This document shows positions 8,759 to 16,777 of a stretch of 64,000 nucleotides of DNA, one piece after another; within the stretch, counting starts at the first letter, position 1, and each line of letters starts with the position of its first letter. The notes beneath the pieces were generated by a model that saw only the letters and a program-made list of their open reading frames with translations, was not told the DNA's origin and did not search any database. Source of the stretch: Pelomonas cellulosilytica (GTDB taxonomy: Bacteria > Pseudomonadota > Gammaproteobacteria > Burkholderiales > Burkholderiaceae_C); contig NZ_JAJTWU010000006.1 in NCBI RefSeq assembly GCF_021353265.1, positions 124,001 through 188,000 of the forward strand, given 5' to 3'. Position numbers and translations under genes: made by a program.

Positions 8759-9469
8759 ATGTCGATCCGTGGCCTCGCCCTTGCCTTCTCCCTGTTCGCT
8801 GCAGCGTGCAGCGCCCATGCCCAATCGGTGCCACTGGTGATGGAGACGATGGGCCTCAAGATTGGTCAAACCGCCGCCGAGGTCGAGCAGGTCGTGCGTG
8901 CCCTGGGCTACAAGCAGGCCCGCGCGACCGCTTACCCGGCCAAGTTCGGTTTGCCGCAACGCATGGCTGAGGTGACGTTCGAGCGACAGAGGCAGGAGCT
9001 CAGGTCCGAAGACTTCATCATCGTTGCCTACGGCGCCATGACTGGCAAGCTGACCGCCATCAGCCGCTCCGAGACTTACGCAGAGCCCTTGATCGTTGGC
9101 GAAGTCGTGAAGGCGCTGGACCAGAAGTACGGCCCGCACAACGGTCGGCCCGGCACAGGCCAGTTCGGCTGGGTTGACCGCGCGGCCGGCGCGCAAGGGT
9201 CTCTGCCCGGCTACTGCCATGCGATGAGGGGCACGGTCAACTACATGGCCATCCTGGACAATGCGACGGCGGCTGGCTGCAAACGCGCCATTCGCGTTGA
9301 CATGAACACGCAGTCCGACAACCCCAACGTGCCTTTCAAGCAGATCCTCGTCAGCATGGTCGACTTCGAAACGATGGCCGCAGAGGGACGCCAACTGGGC
9401 AAGCTGCTGGCACAGGAGCGCGAAGCGGAGTTGAACAAGCAGAAGCAGCAACCCTTGCCCAAGCTGTAA
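8759..9469 (+). CDS. Secreted protein of unknown function
   Basis: A 236-residue protein with a clear Sec signal peptide (MSIRGLALAFSLFAAACSAHAQ, cleavage likely after AHA). The ATG at 8759 was chosen because it gives this signal and follows CAGGAG at 7-9 nt; the frame is open further upstream through the 5'-nucleotidase remnant. The mature part has no motif I recognise. It contains MGLKIGQTAAEVEQVVRALGY, which resembles the start of BamE/SmpA-like or PepSY-like periplasmic modules, two Cys that could pair (GYCHAM and AGCKRA), and a charged coiled C-terminus (LAQEREAELNKQKQQ). Likely periplasmic. Confidence 0.7.
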   Translation: MSIRGLALAFSLFAAACSAHAQSVPLVMETMGLKIGQTAAEVEQVVRALGYKQARATAYPAKFGLPQRMAEVTFERQRQELRSEDFIIVAYGAMTGKLTAISRSETYAEPLIVGEVVKALDQKYGPHNGRPGTGQFGWVDRAAGAQGSLPGYCHAMRGTVNYMAILDNATAAGCKRAIRVDMNTQSDNPNVPFKQILVSMVDFETMAAEGRQLGKLLAQEREAELNKQKQQPLPKL

Positions 9470-9485
9470 GCCACGCTGGCCTGTT

Positions 9486-9648
9486 TCTAAGGCCCATACC
9501 GCACCAGCACCTCCCCGCGCCCTCGGCAAGCTTCAGCGGCACCGCGTTGTTGGCCAGCCAGCGCTTCATGAACGCTGCGTAGCGCACGCCGCCCGGCTGG
9601 TCGCTGAGGGCGCCGGGCCAGTCGTTCTCCGCGTGCGTCATGCACCCG
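9486..9648 (-). pseudogene. Short gene remnant (C-terminal end of an unidentified protein)
   Basis: Read on the minus strand this stretch gives HAENDWPGALSDQPGGVRYA, then AAFMKRWLANNAVPLKLAEGA. Allowing a one-base deletion it continues GEVLVRYGP and a stop. That has the composition and codon bias of a real protein end, but no start or N-terminal part is present. I do not recognise the family. It lies between the secreted protein and the DUF1304 gene, in the same stretch as the IS630 scar, and may be part of the same rearrangement. Confidence 0.3.
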
Positions 9649-9696
9649 CTTGGCGATCTCGCTGTTGGATATGCCACGAATTAACGGAACGGGACA

Positions 9697-10059
9697 CTAG
9701 TTCAGCAGCACGGCGGCCAGCGTGATTGCGCCTGGCAGCGCCTGCACGAACAGGATCTTGCGCGACGCAGTGGCTGCGCCGAACACGCCGGCCACGATGA
9801 CGCAGCCCAGGAAAAACACGAGCCAGGGACGGCCCGCGCCCGCCGCGCCCTGCAAGACACCCCACGCCAGTCCGGCGGCCAGGAAGCCGTTGTAGAGCCC
9901 CTGGTTGGCGGCCAGCACGCGCGTCTGCTCGGCGAAATCGGCCTTGAGCCCGAAGGCCTTGCGTCCCTGCGGCTTCGTCCACAGGAACATCTCCAGCACC
10001 AGGATGTACACGTGCAACAGCGCCACCAGCGCAGCGAGCACGTTAGCAACCATCGCCAT
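9697..10059 (-). CDS. DUF1304 family inner-membrane protein
   Basis: A 120-residue protein with four predicted membrane helices: VANVLAALVALLHVYILVLEMF, GLYNGFLAAGLAWGVL, WLVFFLGCVIVAGVFGAA and the C-terminal LPGAITLAAVLLN. Wording such as HVYILVLEMFLW and NQGLYNGFLA is characteristic of DUF1304. The ATG at 10059 (MAMVANVLAAL) follows AGGAGAAGC and avoids a long charged extension from 10137. Function unknown. It is divergent from ohrR and may share the intergenic regulatory region. Confidence 0.85.
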   Translation of the reverse strand: MAMVANVLAALVALLHVYILVLEMFLWTKPQGRKAFGLKADFAEQTRVLAANQGLYNGFLAAGLAWGVLQGAAGAGRPWLVFFLGCVIVAGVFGAATASRKILFVQALPGAITLAAVLLN

Positions 10060-10152
10060 CCCGCTTCTCCTCTTTTGTTGGGGGTCGCGCATCCTCTCAG
10101 ATCCTGACAAGCTCCAAGTCTCCCGCGGCGCGATCACGAAAGACCATTTAAG

Positions 10153-10181
10153 TTGTGTGCAATTGAATTGCTCACTACATT
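10153..10181 (+). promoter_or_regulatory. Promoter of ohrR with OhrR operator in the spacer
   Basis: A -35-like TTGTGT (10153-10158) and -10-like TACATT (10176-10181) are 17 bp apart. The spacer and part of the -35 hold an AT-rich dyad at 10155-10175: GTGTGCAATT, a central G, AATTGCTCAC, with one mismatch. OhrR-type regulators bind such AT-rich palindromes over their own promoter. The predicted start of transcription falls at about 10188, the A of the ohrR ATG. Confidence 0.7.
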
Positions 10182-10187
10182 AATGCC

Positions 10188-10682
10188 ATGGCACGCAGCA
10201 ACGCACCCACACCCGACGATCCCCGCGATGAATGGTTGCGGTTGGACCGGCAGCTGTGCTTTGCGCTGTACAGCAGTTCGCTGGCCATGACCAAGATCTA
10301 CAAGCCGCTGCTGGCCCCGCTGAGCCTGACCTACCCACAGTACCTCGTCATGCTGGTGCTGTGGGAGGCTGACGGCGCGGAGGCGGTACTTAGCGTGGGC
10401 CAGCTCGGCCAACGACTCTCGCTGGATTCCGGCACGCTAACGCCGCTGCTCAAGCGCCTGGAAGCGCTGGGTTATGTCGAACGCCGCCGCGCCCGCGATG
10501 ACGAGCGCCGCGTCGACGTGCTGCTGACGCCTTCCGGCCGCAAGCTGCGCAAGCTGGCGCGCGACATCCCCGGCCAGCTCGCCGGCGCCAGCGCCTGCGA
10601 GCTCGACGAACTCGTCTCGCTGACGCAGCGGCTCCAGCTGCTGCGCCAGCAACTTCACCGCGCCGCCGAGGCCGCCGCCTGA
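10188..10682 (+). CDS. ohrR: MarR-family organic-peroxide sensor OhrR
   Basis: Repressor that releases DNA when its N-terminal cysteine is oxidised by organic hydroperoxides. 164 residues, winged-helix MarR fold. The reactive Cys24 is in LDRQLCFALYSSS, followed by the OhrR-specific LTYPQYLVMLVLWE and LDSGTLTPLLKRLEALGYVERRR (recognition helix and wing). An extra Cys occurs in GASACELDE near residue 138, leaving open a 1-Cys or 2-Cys mechanism. No Shine-Dalgarno precedes the ATG, so translation may be leaderless. ohr follows 48 bp downstream without its own visible operator, so the two are probably co-transcribed and autoregulated. Confidence 0.93.
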   Translation: MARSNAPTPDDPRDEWLRLDRQLCFALYSSSLAMTKIYKPLLAPLSLTYPQYLVMLVLWEADGAEAVLSVGQLGQRLSLDSGTLTPLLKRLEALGYVERRRARDDERRVDVLLTPSGRKLRKLARDIPGQLAGASACELDELVSLTQRLQLLRQQLHRAAEAAA

Positions 10683-10730
10683 CCCCGTCCTTTTTTCCCC
10701 GCCCCCCCCAACCACCTGAAGGAGCCCACC

Positions 10731-11165
10731 ATGGCCATCGAAAAAGCCCTCTATACCGCCACCGCCACTGCCACCGGCGGCCGCGCCGGCACCGCCAAGT
10801 CGTCGGACGGCGTGCTGGACCTCGTGCTGACCACGCCCAAGGAACTCGGCGGCAACGGCGCCACCGGCACGAACCCAGAGCAGCTGTTTGCCGCCGGCTA
10901 CTCGGCCTGCTTCATCGGCGCGCTGAAGGCTGTCGCCGGACGCCAGAAGATCAGCCTGCCGGCCGAGGTCTCCATCACTAGCGACGTGGCCATCGGCCCG
11001 CACGCCAACAAGCCCGGCGCCTTCGGCATCCAGGTCGACATGCGCATCTCCATCCCCGGCATCGACCGCGCGACGGCCGAGACGCTGGTCGCGACGGCCC
11101 ACGAGGTCTGCCCGTACTCCAACGCCACGCGCGGCAACGTCGACGTGACGCTGACGCTGGTCTGA
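10731..11165 (+). CDS. ohr: Organic hydroperoxide resistance peroxidase Ohr
   Basis: Thiol peroxidase of the OsmC/Ohr family that reduces fatty-acid and other organic hydroperoxides to alcohols, in the cytoplasm. 144 residues, full length. Catalytic Cys60 (YSACFIGAL) and Cys127 ([12 protein letters not shown]) are present. Arg18 (GGRAGTA) and Glu50 ([10 protein letters not shown]), which tune the peroxidatic thiol in the family, are also there. A strong GAAGGAG lies upstream of ATG 10731. It sits directly behind its sensor ohrR. Confidence 0.96.
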   Translation: MAIEKALYTATATATGGRAGTAKSSDGVLDLVLTTPKELGGNGATGTNPEQLFAAGYSACFIGALKAVAGRQKISLPAEVSITSDVAIGPHANKPGAFGIQVDMRISIPGIDRATAETLVATAHEVCPYSNATRGNVDVTLTLV

Positions 11166-11261
11166 CCCCGCGTTCGAGTGGCAGGCGCGCTGGCGCCTGT
11201 CACGCCGCCGTCATGCGGGCTGGCAAGCATCCCGGGTTCCCCATTCCTCAGGAGACCCGTC

Positions 11262-12719
11262 ATGCGCCCCAGCCTTGTCACCACTGCCGTCGCCGGCGCC
11301 TTGCTCGCCCTGTCGGCGGGCACCCGGGCCGCCCAGCCCGTACTGATCGCGACCGGCAGCCTGAGCGGTGCGCTGAATGACCTCTCCGGGCTGAACTACT
11401 CGCTGGAGAACGGCGCCTCGGCCAGCTTGCTCGGCGGTCTGGGTTCCGGGCTGGCCTGGGCCGGCGGCAACACCTTCCTGGCACTGCCCGACCGCGGCCC
11501 CAACGCGACGTCGTGGAATGCGGCGGTGGACGACACGACGTCCTTCATCCCGCGCTTCCAGACGCTGCAGCTGAATCTCACCGCCAGCGCCCCTGGCACC
11601 ACGCTGCCGTTTACGCTGACGCCGACGCTGCAGAACACGACGCTGCTCTACAGCAGCTCGGCTCTGAACTACGGCGCCGTCGCACCGACGACGACCGGCC
11701 TCGTCGCCAGCAATGCGCTCAACGCCGGCGGCAAGTACTACTTCTCCGGCCGCTCGGACAACTTTGCCGCCGGCCTGTCCACCAACCCGGCCAATGCCCG
11801 CTTCGATGCCGAAGGCCTGCGCGTCTCGGCCGACGGCAAGAGCGTCTTCATCTCCGACGAGTACGGCCCCTACGTCTACCAGTTCGACCGCGCCACCGGC
11901 CAGCGGCTGCGTAGCTACGCGTTGCCCGACTCCTTCGCGATCAGCAAGCTCAGCGCGAGCAAGGACGTGGAGTTCACCAACACCAGTGGCCGCGTGACCA
12001 ACAAGGGCATGGAAGGACTGGCGATCTCGCCCGATGGCAAGACGCTGTTCGGCTTCATGCAAAGCCCGCTGATCCAGGACGGCGGCGATGGCGGCAGCTT
12101 CAACCGCATCGTCAAGATCGACGTCGCCTCGGGCGCCGTCAGCCAGTTCGCGTTCAACAACGTCATCAACGGCAAGAGCTACAACAGCAGCGAACTGCTA
12201 GCGCTGAACGACCACGAACTGCTGGTGCTGGAGCGCGACGGTAAGGGCCTGGGCGACGGCTCGCCGGGCTCCAATGCAGCCGTCAAGCAACTGATCAAGG
12301 TCGACCTGACCGGCGCCACCGAGGTCAGCGGCATCGCCGACCTGCGCACGCAACCCGGCGCCGCCGTGGCCGGCACGCAGTTCCTCGACATCCGCGCCGC
12401 GCTGAACGCCGCCGGCATCTCCGACGCGCAGATCCCTTCAAAGCTCGAGGGCATCGCGTTCGGCGAGGACGTTGTCGTCGACGGCGTCACGAAGCACACG
12501 CTTTACCTGGCCAACGACAACGACTTCCTCGGTGCCGTGACGCCCAAGGGCGGCAAGGTCGCCAGCCAATACAACAACCAGTTCTTCGTCTTCGCGTTCG
12601 ACAGCAGCACTTTCGTGCCGCAGGCCTTCACGAGCGCAGTGCCTGAGCCGGGCAGCTACGCGATGCTGGCCGCCGGCCTCGGCGTGCTGGGCGTCATCGC
12701 CCGCCGCCGCAAGGCTTAA
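11262..12719 (+). CDS. Esterase-like phytase-domain protein with PEP-CTERM sorting signal
   Basis: 485 residues from ATG 11262, chosen because it follows CAGGAG and begins a signal peptide (MRPSLVTTAVAGALLALSAGTRAAQ). The body matches the 'esterase-like activity of phytase' domain (PF13449): LSGLNYSLENG, LALPDRGPNATSWN, FDAEGLRVSADGKSVFISDEYGPYVYQFD, NKGMEGLAISPDGKTLFGFMQSPL and LVLERDGKGLGDGS. The C-terminus is a PEP-CTERM signal: VPEPGSYAMLAAGLGVLGVI followed by ARRRKA. It should therefore be exported and processed by an exosortase, which is not in this window. The enzymatic activity is not established. It ends head-to-head with asparaginase, overlapping 4 bp. Confidence 0.85.
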   Translation: MRPSLVTTAVAGALLALSAGTRAAQPVLIATGSLSGALNDLSGLNYSLENGASASLLGGLGSGLAWAGGNTFLALPDRGPNATSWNAAVDDTTSFIPRFQTLQLNLTASAPGTTLPFTLTPTLQNTTLLYSSSALNYGAVAPTTTGLVASNALNAGGKYYFSGRSDNFAAGLSTNPANARFDAEGLRVSADGKSVFISDEYGPYVYQFDRATGQRLRSYALPDSFAISKLSASKDVEFTNTSGRVTNKGMEGLAISPDGKTLFGFMQSPLIQDGGDGGSFNRIVKIDVASGAVSQFAFNNVINGKSYNSSELLALNDHELLVLERDGKGLGDGSPGSNAAVKQLIKVDLTGATEVSGIADLRTQPGAAVAGTQFLDIRAALNAAGISDAQIPSKLEGIAFGEDVVVDGVTKHTLYLANDNDFLGAVTPKGGKVASQYNNQFFVFAFDSSTFVPQAFTSAVPEPGSYAMLAAGLGVLGVIARRRKA

Positions 12720-13651
12720 GACGCCAGAAGGGCCAGCAGCATCTCAATCCTGGCCTTGACCGGGCTCAGCGCGCCGGCCGCTGGCAGCTGGCCCGGCAGG
12801 TTCATGACGGGGCCGGCATCGCAGCGGGTGCTGCGCAACACGCGCGCACCCGCTGCCTCGGCTTCGCGCAAGGCGGCGTCGAGCGGCGCGGCCAGCGTGC
12901 CGTTGCCGGTTCCTGCAGCAACGATGCCGTCCACGCCCGCCGCCACCAGGGCACGCACGATGCGGCCATCGGCCCCCGCGTGGTTGAGCACGATGTCCAC
13001 CCGCGGCCACAGCGCCACGGGCCGGGCAATATGCGCGAGCCCCAGCGCATCACCTGCCGGCCAACGGCCCAGCAGTCTCACGGCGCCCTCCTCTACGCGC
13101 GCGACGAGCGCACCGTCGGCGGACTCGAACGCGTCGACGCGATAGCTGTGCACCTTGCGCACCTGCGTCGCGTCGTGCACCCGCCCGGCGAGCGCCACCA
13201 CCACGCCCGCCGCACCCGGCGCGCGCGCGACCTGCACGGCGTCGAACAGGTTCTGCGGGCCGTCGGCAGCCAGAGCGGTCGCCGGTCGCATTGCTGCGGT
13301 CAACACCACAGGCTTTTCAGGCGCCAGCACGCGGTGCAGAAAATAGGCCGTCTCTTCCAGCGTGTCGGTGCCGTGGGTGATGACGATGCCGCCCACCTCG
13401 GGCCGTCGCAGGTGCTCGTCGACGGCCTGCGCCAGTCGCTGCCAGGTCGCGCCGTCCATGTCCTTGCTGTCCAGTTGCGCCACCTGGTGCGCCTCCAGCG
13501 GCTGACCGGCCAGGCCCGGCACGGCGGCGAGAAGGTCGTCCACACGCAACTGCGCGGCGGTGTAGCCGACCCCGTCGCCTGCGGTTCGGGCGGTGCCGGC
13601 GATGGTGCCGCCCGTCCCCAGAATGACGGTCAAACGGTCAAGGGTTTGCAA
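12716..13651 (-). CDS. ansA: L-asparaginase
   Basis: Hydrolyses asparagine to aspartate and ammonia. About 311 residues. The nucleophile Thr13 is in [10 protein letters not shown]. The second signature [16 protein letters not shown] carries the Thr-Asp pair and VVLTAAMRP the catalytic Lys; the C-terminal domain has [12 protein letters not shown]. An ATG exists at 13705, but it would add 18 odd residues running through both LexA boxes. TTG at 13651 follows AGGAG at 9 nt spacing and fits the family, so I prefer it. No convincing signal peptide, so probably the cytoplasmic type. Divergent from lexA; LexA box 1 sits just upstream of its ribosome site. Confidence 0.88.
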   Translation of the reverse strand: MQTLDRLTVILGTGGTIAGTARTAGDGVGYTAAQLRVDDLLAAVPGLAGQPLEAHQVAQLDSKDMDGATWQRLAQAVDEHLRRPEVGGIVITHGTDTLEETAYFLHRVLAPEKPVVLTAAMRPATALAADGPQNLFDAVQVARAPGAAGVVVALAGRVHDATQVRKVHSYRVDAFESADGALVARVEEGAVRLLGRWPAGDALGLAHIARPVALWPRVDIVLNHAGADGRIVRALVAAGVDGIVAAGTGNGTLAAPLDAALREAEAAGARVLRSTRCDAGPVMNLPGQLPAAGALSPVKARIEMLLALLAS

Positions 13652-13663
13652 TTCACTGGTCTC

Positions 13664-13679
13664 CTGGACAAAAATACAG
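13664..13679 (+). promoter_or_regulatory. LexA (SOS) box 1 upstream of lexA
   Basis: CTGGACAAAAATACAG fits the proteobacterial SOS box CTG-N10-CAG, with an A/T-rich centre and a good ACAG half. It lies 38 bp before the lexA start and 12 bp before the asparaginase start on the other strand, so it may act on both genes. Confidence 0.75.
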
Positions 13680-13682
13680 GTG

Positions 13683-13698
13683 CTGGACAAATTGCCAG
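13683..13698 (+). promoter_or_regulatory. LexA (SOS) box 2 upstream of lexA
   Basis: CTGGACAAATTGCCAG also fits CTG-N10-CAG. Its centre is 19 bp from box 1, about two helical turns, so two LexA dimers could bind one face. The box sits 18 bp before the lexA GTG. Confidence 0.65.
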
Positions 13699-13716
13699 CC
13701 ATCAAAAAGGCCGCCC

Positions 13717-14388
13717 GTGCAAGACCGACCCAAGCTTACCGCCCGCCAGCAGCAGATCTTCGACCTTGTCCGCCACACCATCGAAAGTACCGGCGCCCCG
13801 CCCACCCGAGCGGAAATCGCCACCGAGCTGGGATTCAAGTCGGCCAATGCGGCCGAGGAGCATCTGCAGGCGCTCGCGCGAAAGGGCATGCTGGAACTCG
13901 TGGGCGGCACGTCGCGCGGCATCCGCCTGAAGTCCGACGCGCTGAATGCCGTCAATCGCGCCCGGCAGACGCACCTGCCGCTGCCCACGCTGGCCCAGCT
14001 CACACTGCCGCTGATCGGCCGTGTCGCCGCGGGCGCGCCCATCCTCGCGCAGGAGCACGTGGAGCAGACCTACACGGTCGAGCCCGCCCTCTTCGCCCGG
14101 AAGCCCGACTACCTGCTCAAGGTCAAGGGCATGAGCATGAAGGACATCGGCATCCTTGACGGCGACCTGCTCGCCGTGCAGTCCGCCAAAGAGGCGCGCA
14201 ATGGCCAGATCGTCGTGGCCCGCGTCGGCGAGGAAGTGACGGTCAAGCGATTCAGGCGCGGGCCGCAGGGTATCGAACTTCTGCCTGAGAACCCCGACTT
14301 CGAGCCCATCCGCGTCGACGAGACGGCAGACCACTTCAGCATCGAAGGCTTGGCCGTCGGCCTGATCCGCGGCCAGGGTTTCAACTGA
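13717..14388 (+). CDS. lexA: SOS-response repressor/autoprotease LexA
   Basis: Represses SOS genes and cleaves itself when RecA is activated. 223 residues from GTG 13717, preceded by AAAAGG. The N-terminal winged helix is [20 protein letters not shown] with [23 protein letters not shown]. The cleavage site is Ala105-Gly106 in [10 protein letters not shown]. Ser140 ([18 protein letters not shown]) and Lys177 (EVTVKRFRR) form the catalytic dyad. The two LexA boxes upstream indicate autoregulation. Confidence 0.97.
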   Translation: MQDRPKLTARQQQIFDLVRHTIESTGAPPTRAEIATELGFKSANAAEEHLQALARKGMLELVGGTSRGIRLKSDALNAVNRARQTHLPLPTLAQLTLPLIGRVAAGAPILAQEHVEQTYTVEPALFARKPDYLLKVKGMSMKDIGILDGDLLAVQSAKEARNGQIVVARVGEEVTVKRFRRGPQGIELLPENPDFEPIRVDETADHFSIEGLAVGLIRGQGFN

Positions 14389-14439
14389 GCCGCTGAAGCC
14401 GGTCGACCTCGCGGGCACGCGCCCTTCCCTCCGGCGGCC

Positions 14440-14850
14440 ATGGGCAGCAGGGCACCGGCGCCGCGAGGCGACATCCGCATCGGCATCTCCAGCTGGCGCT
14501 ACGCGCCGTGGCGCGGCGTGTATTGCGCGAAGGGCCTGTCGCAACGGCGTGAGCTGGAGTTCGCCTCCCGCATGGTGGCGACGATCGAGATCAACGGCTC
14601 GTTCTATTCGCTGCAGCGGTGCGGGACGCACTGGCGGGCTTCACCGGCGGACGCGACGAAGCGATCGCCAAGCGACGGCTTCTGCTACTTCGACAACGAT
14701 GTGAAGGTCCACGCGCTATACGACGCCGCGGCACTCAGCCGCAAGCTGGGCGTCGCCAGCGCGCTCGGCGAGCGGGGCGCCGCGTTGCCCGCGGGCTGGG
14801 CCGAGGAGACGCCGCGGCCCCGCGCGCCGGGCTTTTGGCCGACACGCTGA
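14440..14850 (+). pseudogene. Internally deleted DUF72 gene
   Basis: The first 60 codons read as a DUF72 N-terminus (IRIGISSWRYAPWRGVYCAK, then SRMVATIEINGSFYSL). The end from about codon 82 reads as a DUF72 C-terminus (GFCYFDNDVKVHALYDAAAL, SRKLG). The two are joined across only ~20 codons of unrelated-looking sequence (QRCGTHWRASPADATKRSPS), so about 150-170 residues of the barrel are missing. The frame is still open (136 codons), but the product cannot be a full domain. An intact DUF72 gene lies at 32608-33333. Confidence 0.7.
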
Positions 14851-14983
14851 ACGACCCGACGCCCGCCGCGGGGCCACTGCCCCTGCTTTGGGCGACAACC
14901 TGAACCTGCTCCGGCAACCTGCGACCCCACGAGCCGCGCATACTGCCGCGCCCGTCGACTGCGACGTTTACCCGCACGCTGTC

Positions 14984-15802
14984 ATGCCGTTCCTGCCGCA
15001 ACTTCCAGATCGACCTGCACTGCGGCTCCTCGTCGCCGCGCTCGCATCGCCGTTGGCGCCGGCCTGGGCTGCGCCAGCCGCGCCGGCACTGCCCACGCAG
15101 CTCGTCTGCAAGCCCGACGTGAATCACGTCTTCAGCGTCAGCCGCTATGCAGTGGGCACGCCGCTGGCGGTGAGCGCAAGCGTCAGCGCCGGGACCCGGG
15201 ATTGCGACTTCGCCAGCACCGGGTCGCCGACGGCGCTGCCAGGTGGCGCATGGCGGTTCGAATGGGATGACGAGACGCTGGGCCAGCGCCAGCGTGTCGA
15301 CGTGAGCCGGGCTGGCGCCGATGGCTACACGGTCGCCTTCAATCCCGCCACCTGTGGCGCACTGCGGCTGCCCGCCTCGGTCGCGCTCAGCCCCAGTGGC
15401 AGGGGCTGCGCTGTGTCGGTCGACCGCGATGGCGCGTTCGTGCAGTTCTGGCAGCAGCTGCGCGACGCGCTGGCGCGACGCGACGGTGACTTGCTGCAGC
15501 GGCTCTCGCTACCGCAGCTTGAGTTCGTCGACGGGCCCGACATCGTCAAGGCCCCGTCGTCGATTATGCGCACGGCCGCCCGTTGCCTGCCCGGCGTACC
15601 GGCGACGACGAAGGCGCTGGACCTGGGCGAGATCCTGCGTTCCGCCGAGGCACCGCGGCTGGACATGCCGCCGCTGTCGCGTCGAGGCGATGCGCGCATC
15701 GACTTTGCCGGCGCGATGAGCCTGACCTGGACGCCTCAGGGCTGGCGCATGGACGGCTTCAACGCCAGCCCGGGCGTCTTCAGTCGCTGCGAGACCCGCT
15801 GA
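14984..15802 (+). CDS. Secreted protein of unknown function
   Basis: 272 residues from ATG 14984. The open frame starts earlier, but this Met gives a hydrophobic signal-like N-terminus (LRLLVAALASPLAPAWAAP) with cleavage likely near residue 28. The mature protein has several Cys (LVCKPDVNHVF, TRDCDFAS, ATCGALRL, GRGCAVSV, ARCLPG, SRCETR), which suggests disulfides and a periplasmic or extracellular location. No family recognised. No close partner: it lies between the broken DUF72 gene and the lipid A genes. Confidence 0.65.
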   Translation: MPFLPQLPDRPALRLLVAALASPLAPAWAAPAAPALPTQLVCKPDVNHVFSVSRYAVGTPLAVSASVSAGTRDCDFASTGSPTALPGGAWRFEWDDETLGQRQRVDVSRAGADGYTVAFNPATCGALRLPASVALSPSGRGCAVSVDRDGAFVQFWQQLRDALARRDGDLLQRLSLPQLEFVDGPDIVKAPSSIMRTAARCLPGVPATTKALDLGEILRSAEAPRLDMPPLSRRGDARIDFAGAMSLTWTPQGWRMDGFNASPGVFSRCETR

Positions 15803-15907
15803 CCAGACACGGCCGCCGGCCGGGCCGCCCGCCACACGCACTACCATCCCGCCCCTGATTCGAGGGACATGAAGCATGCAGTGGATGGATTTCGCTGAGG
15901 GCCTCAC

Positions 15908-16777
15908 ATGGGCGTGAGGCTGCTCGTGGGGCTGGTGTGGCTGCTGAGCTGGCTGCCGTTCCGCGTCATTTCGGCGCTGGGCTGGCTGTTCGGCCAGCTG
16001 ATCGCCGCACTGCCAACGTCCCGCCGCCACATCGGCGAGGTGAACCTGCGGCTGTGCCTGCCGGAGTGGACGGAGGCCCAGCGCCGTCGCCTGCTGCGCC
16101 GGCATTTCGTGGCCATGGTGCAGATGCTGCTGGAGTACGGCTACGGCTGGTTCGCGTCGCAGGAGCAGCTCAAGCGCCTGGTGCGCATCGAAGGCATTGA
16201 GCACTTGCGGGCGCTCGAAGGACGCAACGTCATCCTGATGATGCCGCACTTCACCGGCCTGGACCTGGCCGGGCTGCGCATCTCGCTGGAGACGCCCGTC
16301 GTCAGCATCTACTCGGTACAGAAGGACCCGTGGCTGGACGCCTTCTTCCGGGCGAAGCGGCTGCGCTTCGGCACCGGCATCATCTTCGCGCGCCAGCAGG
16401 GCACGCGGCCGACGCTGCGCGCGCTGAAGGACGGCTACCGCCTGTACTACCTGCCCGACCAAGACTTCGGCCACCGCGACTCGGTCTTCGTGCCCTTCTT
16501 CGGCGTGCCGGCGGCCACCATCGGCGGGCTGTCGCGCATGGCGGCAGTCACGAAGGCTGCCGTGCTGCCCTGCTACCCGCGCCGCGAGGCCGATGGCTAC
16601 ACGCTGATCATCGAGCCAGCGCTGGACAACTTTCCCACCGATGACCTCGTGGCCGACGCGACGCGCATGAACGCCGTCATCGAAGCCCAGGCCAGAAGAC
16701 AATTGCACCAGTACTTCTGGCTGCACAAGCGCTTCAAGTCCCGGCCGCCCGGCGAACCGGACTTCTATTCCTCATGA
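15908..16777 (+). CDS. lpxL: Lipid A biosynthesis acyltransferase (LpxL/HtrB family)
   Basis: Inner-membrane acyltransferase that adds a secondary acyl chain to the lipid A precursor. 289 residues. One N-terminal membrane anchor (LLVGLVWLLSWLPFRVISALGW) precedes the acyltransferase domain, with His114-Asp119 in MMPHFTGLDLAG, the HX4D catalytic motif, followed by YRLYYLPDQDFGHRDSVFVPFFG. ATG 15908 follows GAGGG. Its stop overlaps the lpxO-like start (ATGA), so the two lipid A steps are coupled. LpxL versus LpxM cannot be told from sequence reading. Confidence 0.9.
   Translation: MGVRLLVGLVWLLSWLPFRVISALGWLFGQLIAALPTSRRHIGEVNLRLCLPEWTEAQRRRLLRRHFVAMVQMLLEYGYGWFASQEQLKRLVRIEGIEHLRALEGRNVILMMPHFTGLDLAGLRISLETPVVSIYSVQKDPWLDAFFRAKRLRFGTGIIFARQQGTRPTLRALKDGYRLYYLPDQDFGHRDSVFVPFFGVPAATIGGLSRMAAVTKAAVLPCYPRREADGYTLIIEPALDNFPTDDLVADATRMNAVIEAQARRQLHQYFWLHKRFKSRPPGEPDFYSS

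Noticed and set aside
13652-13705. ATG start for asparaginase at 13705
   Set aside because: It would code through both LexA boxes and add 18 residues foreign to the family; the TTG at 13651 has AGGAG at proper spacing.
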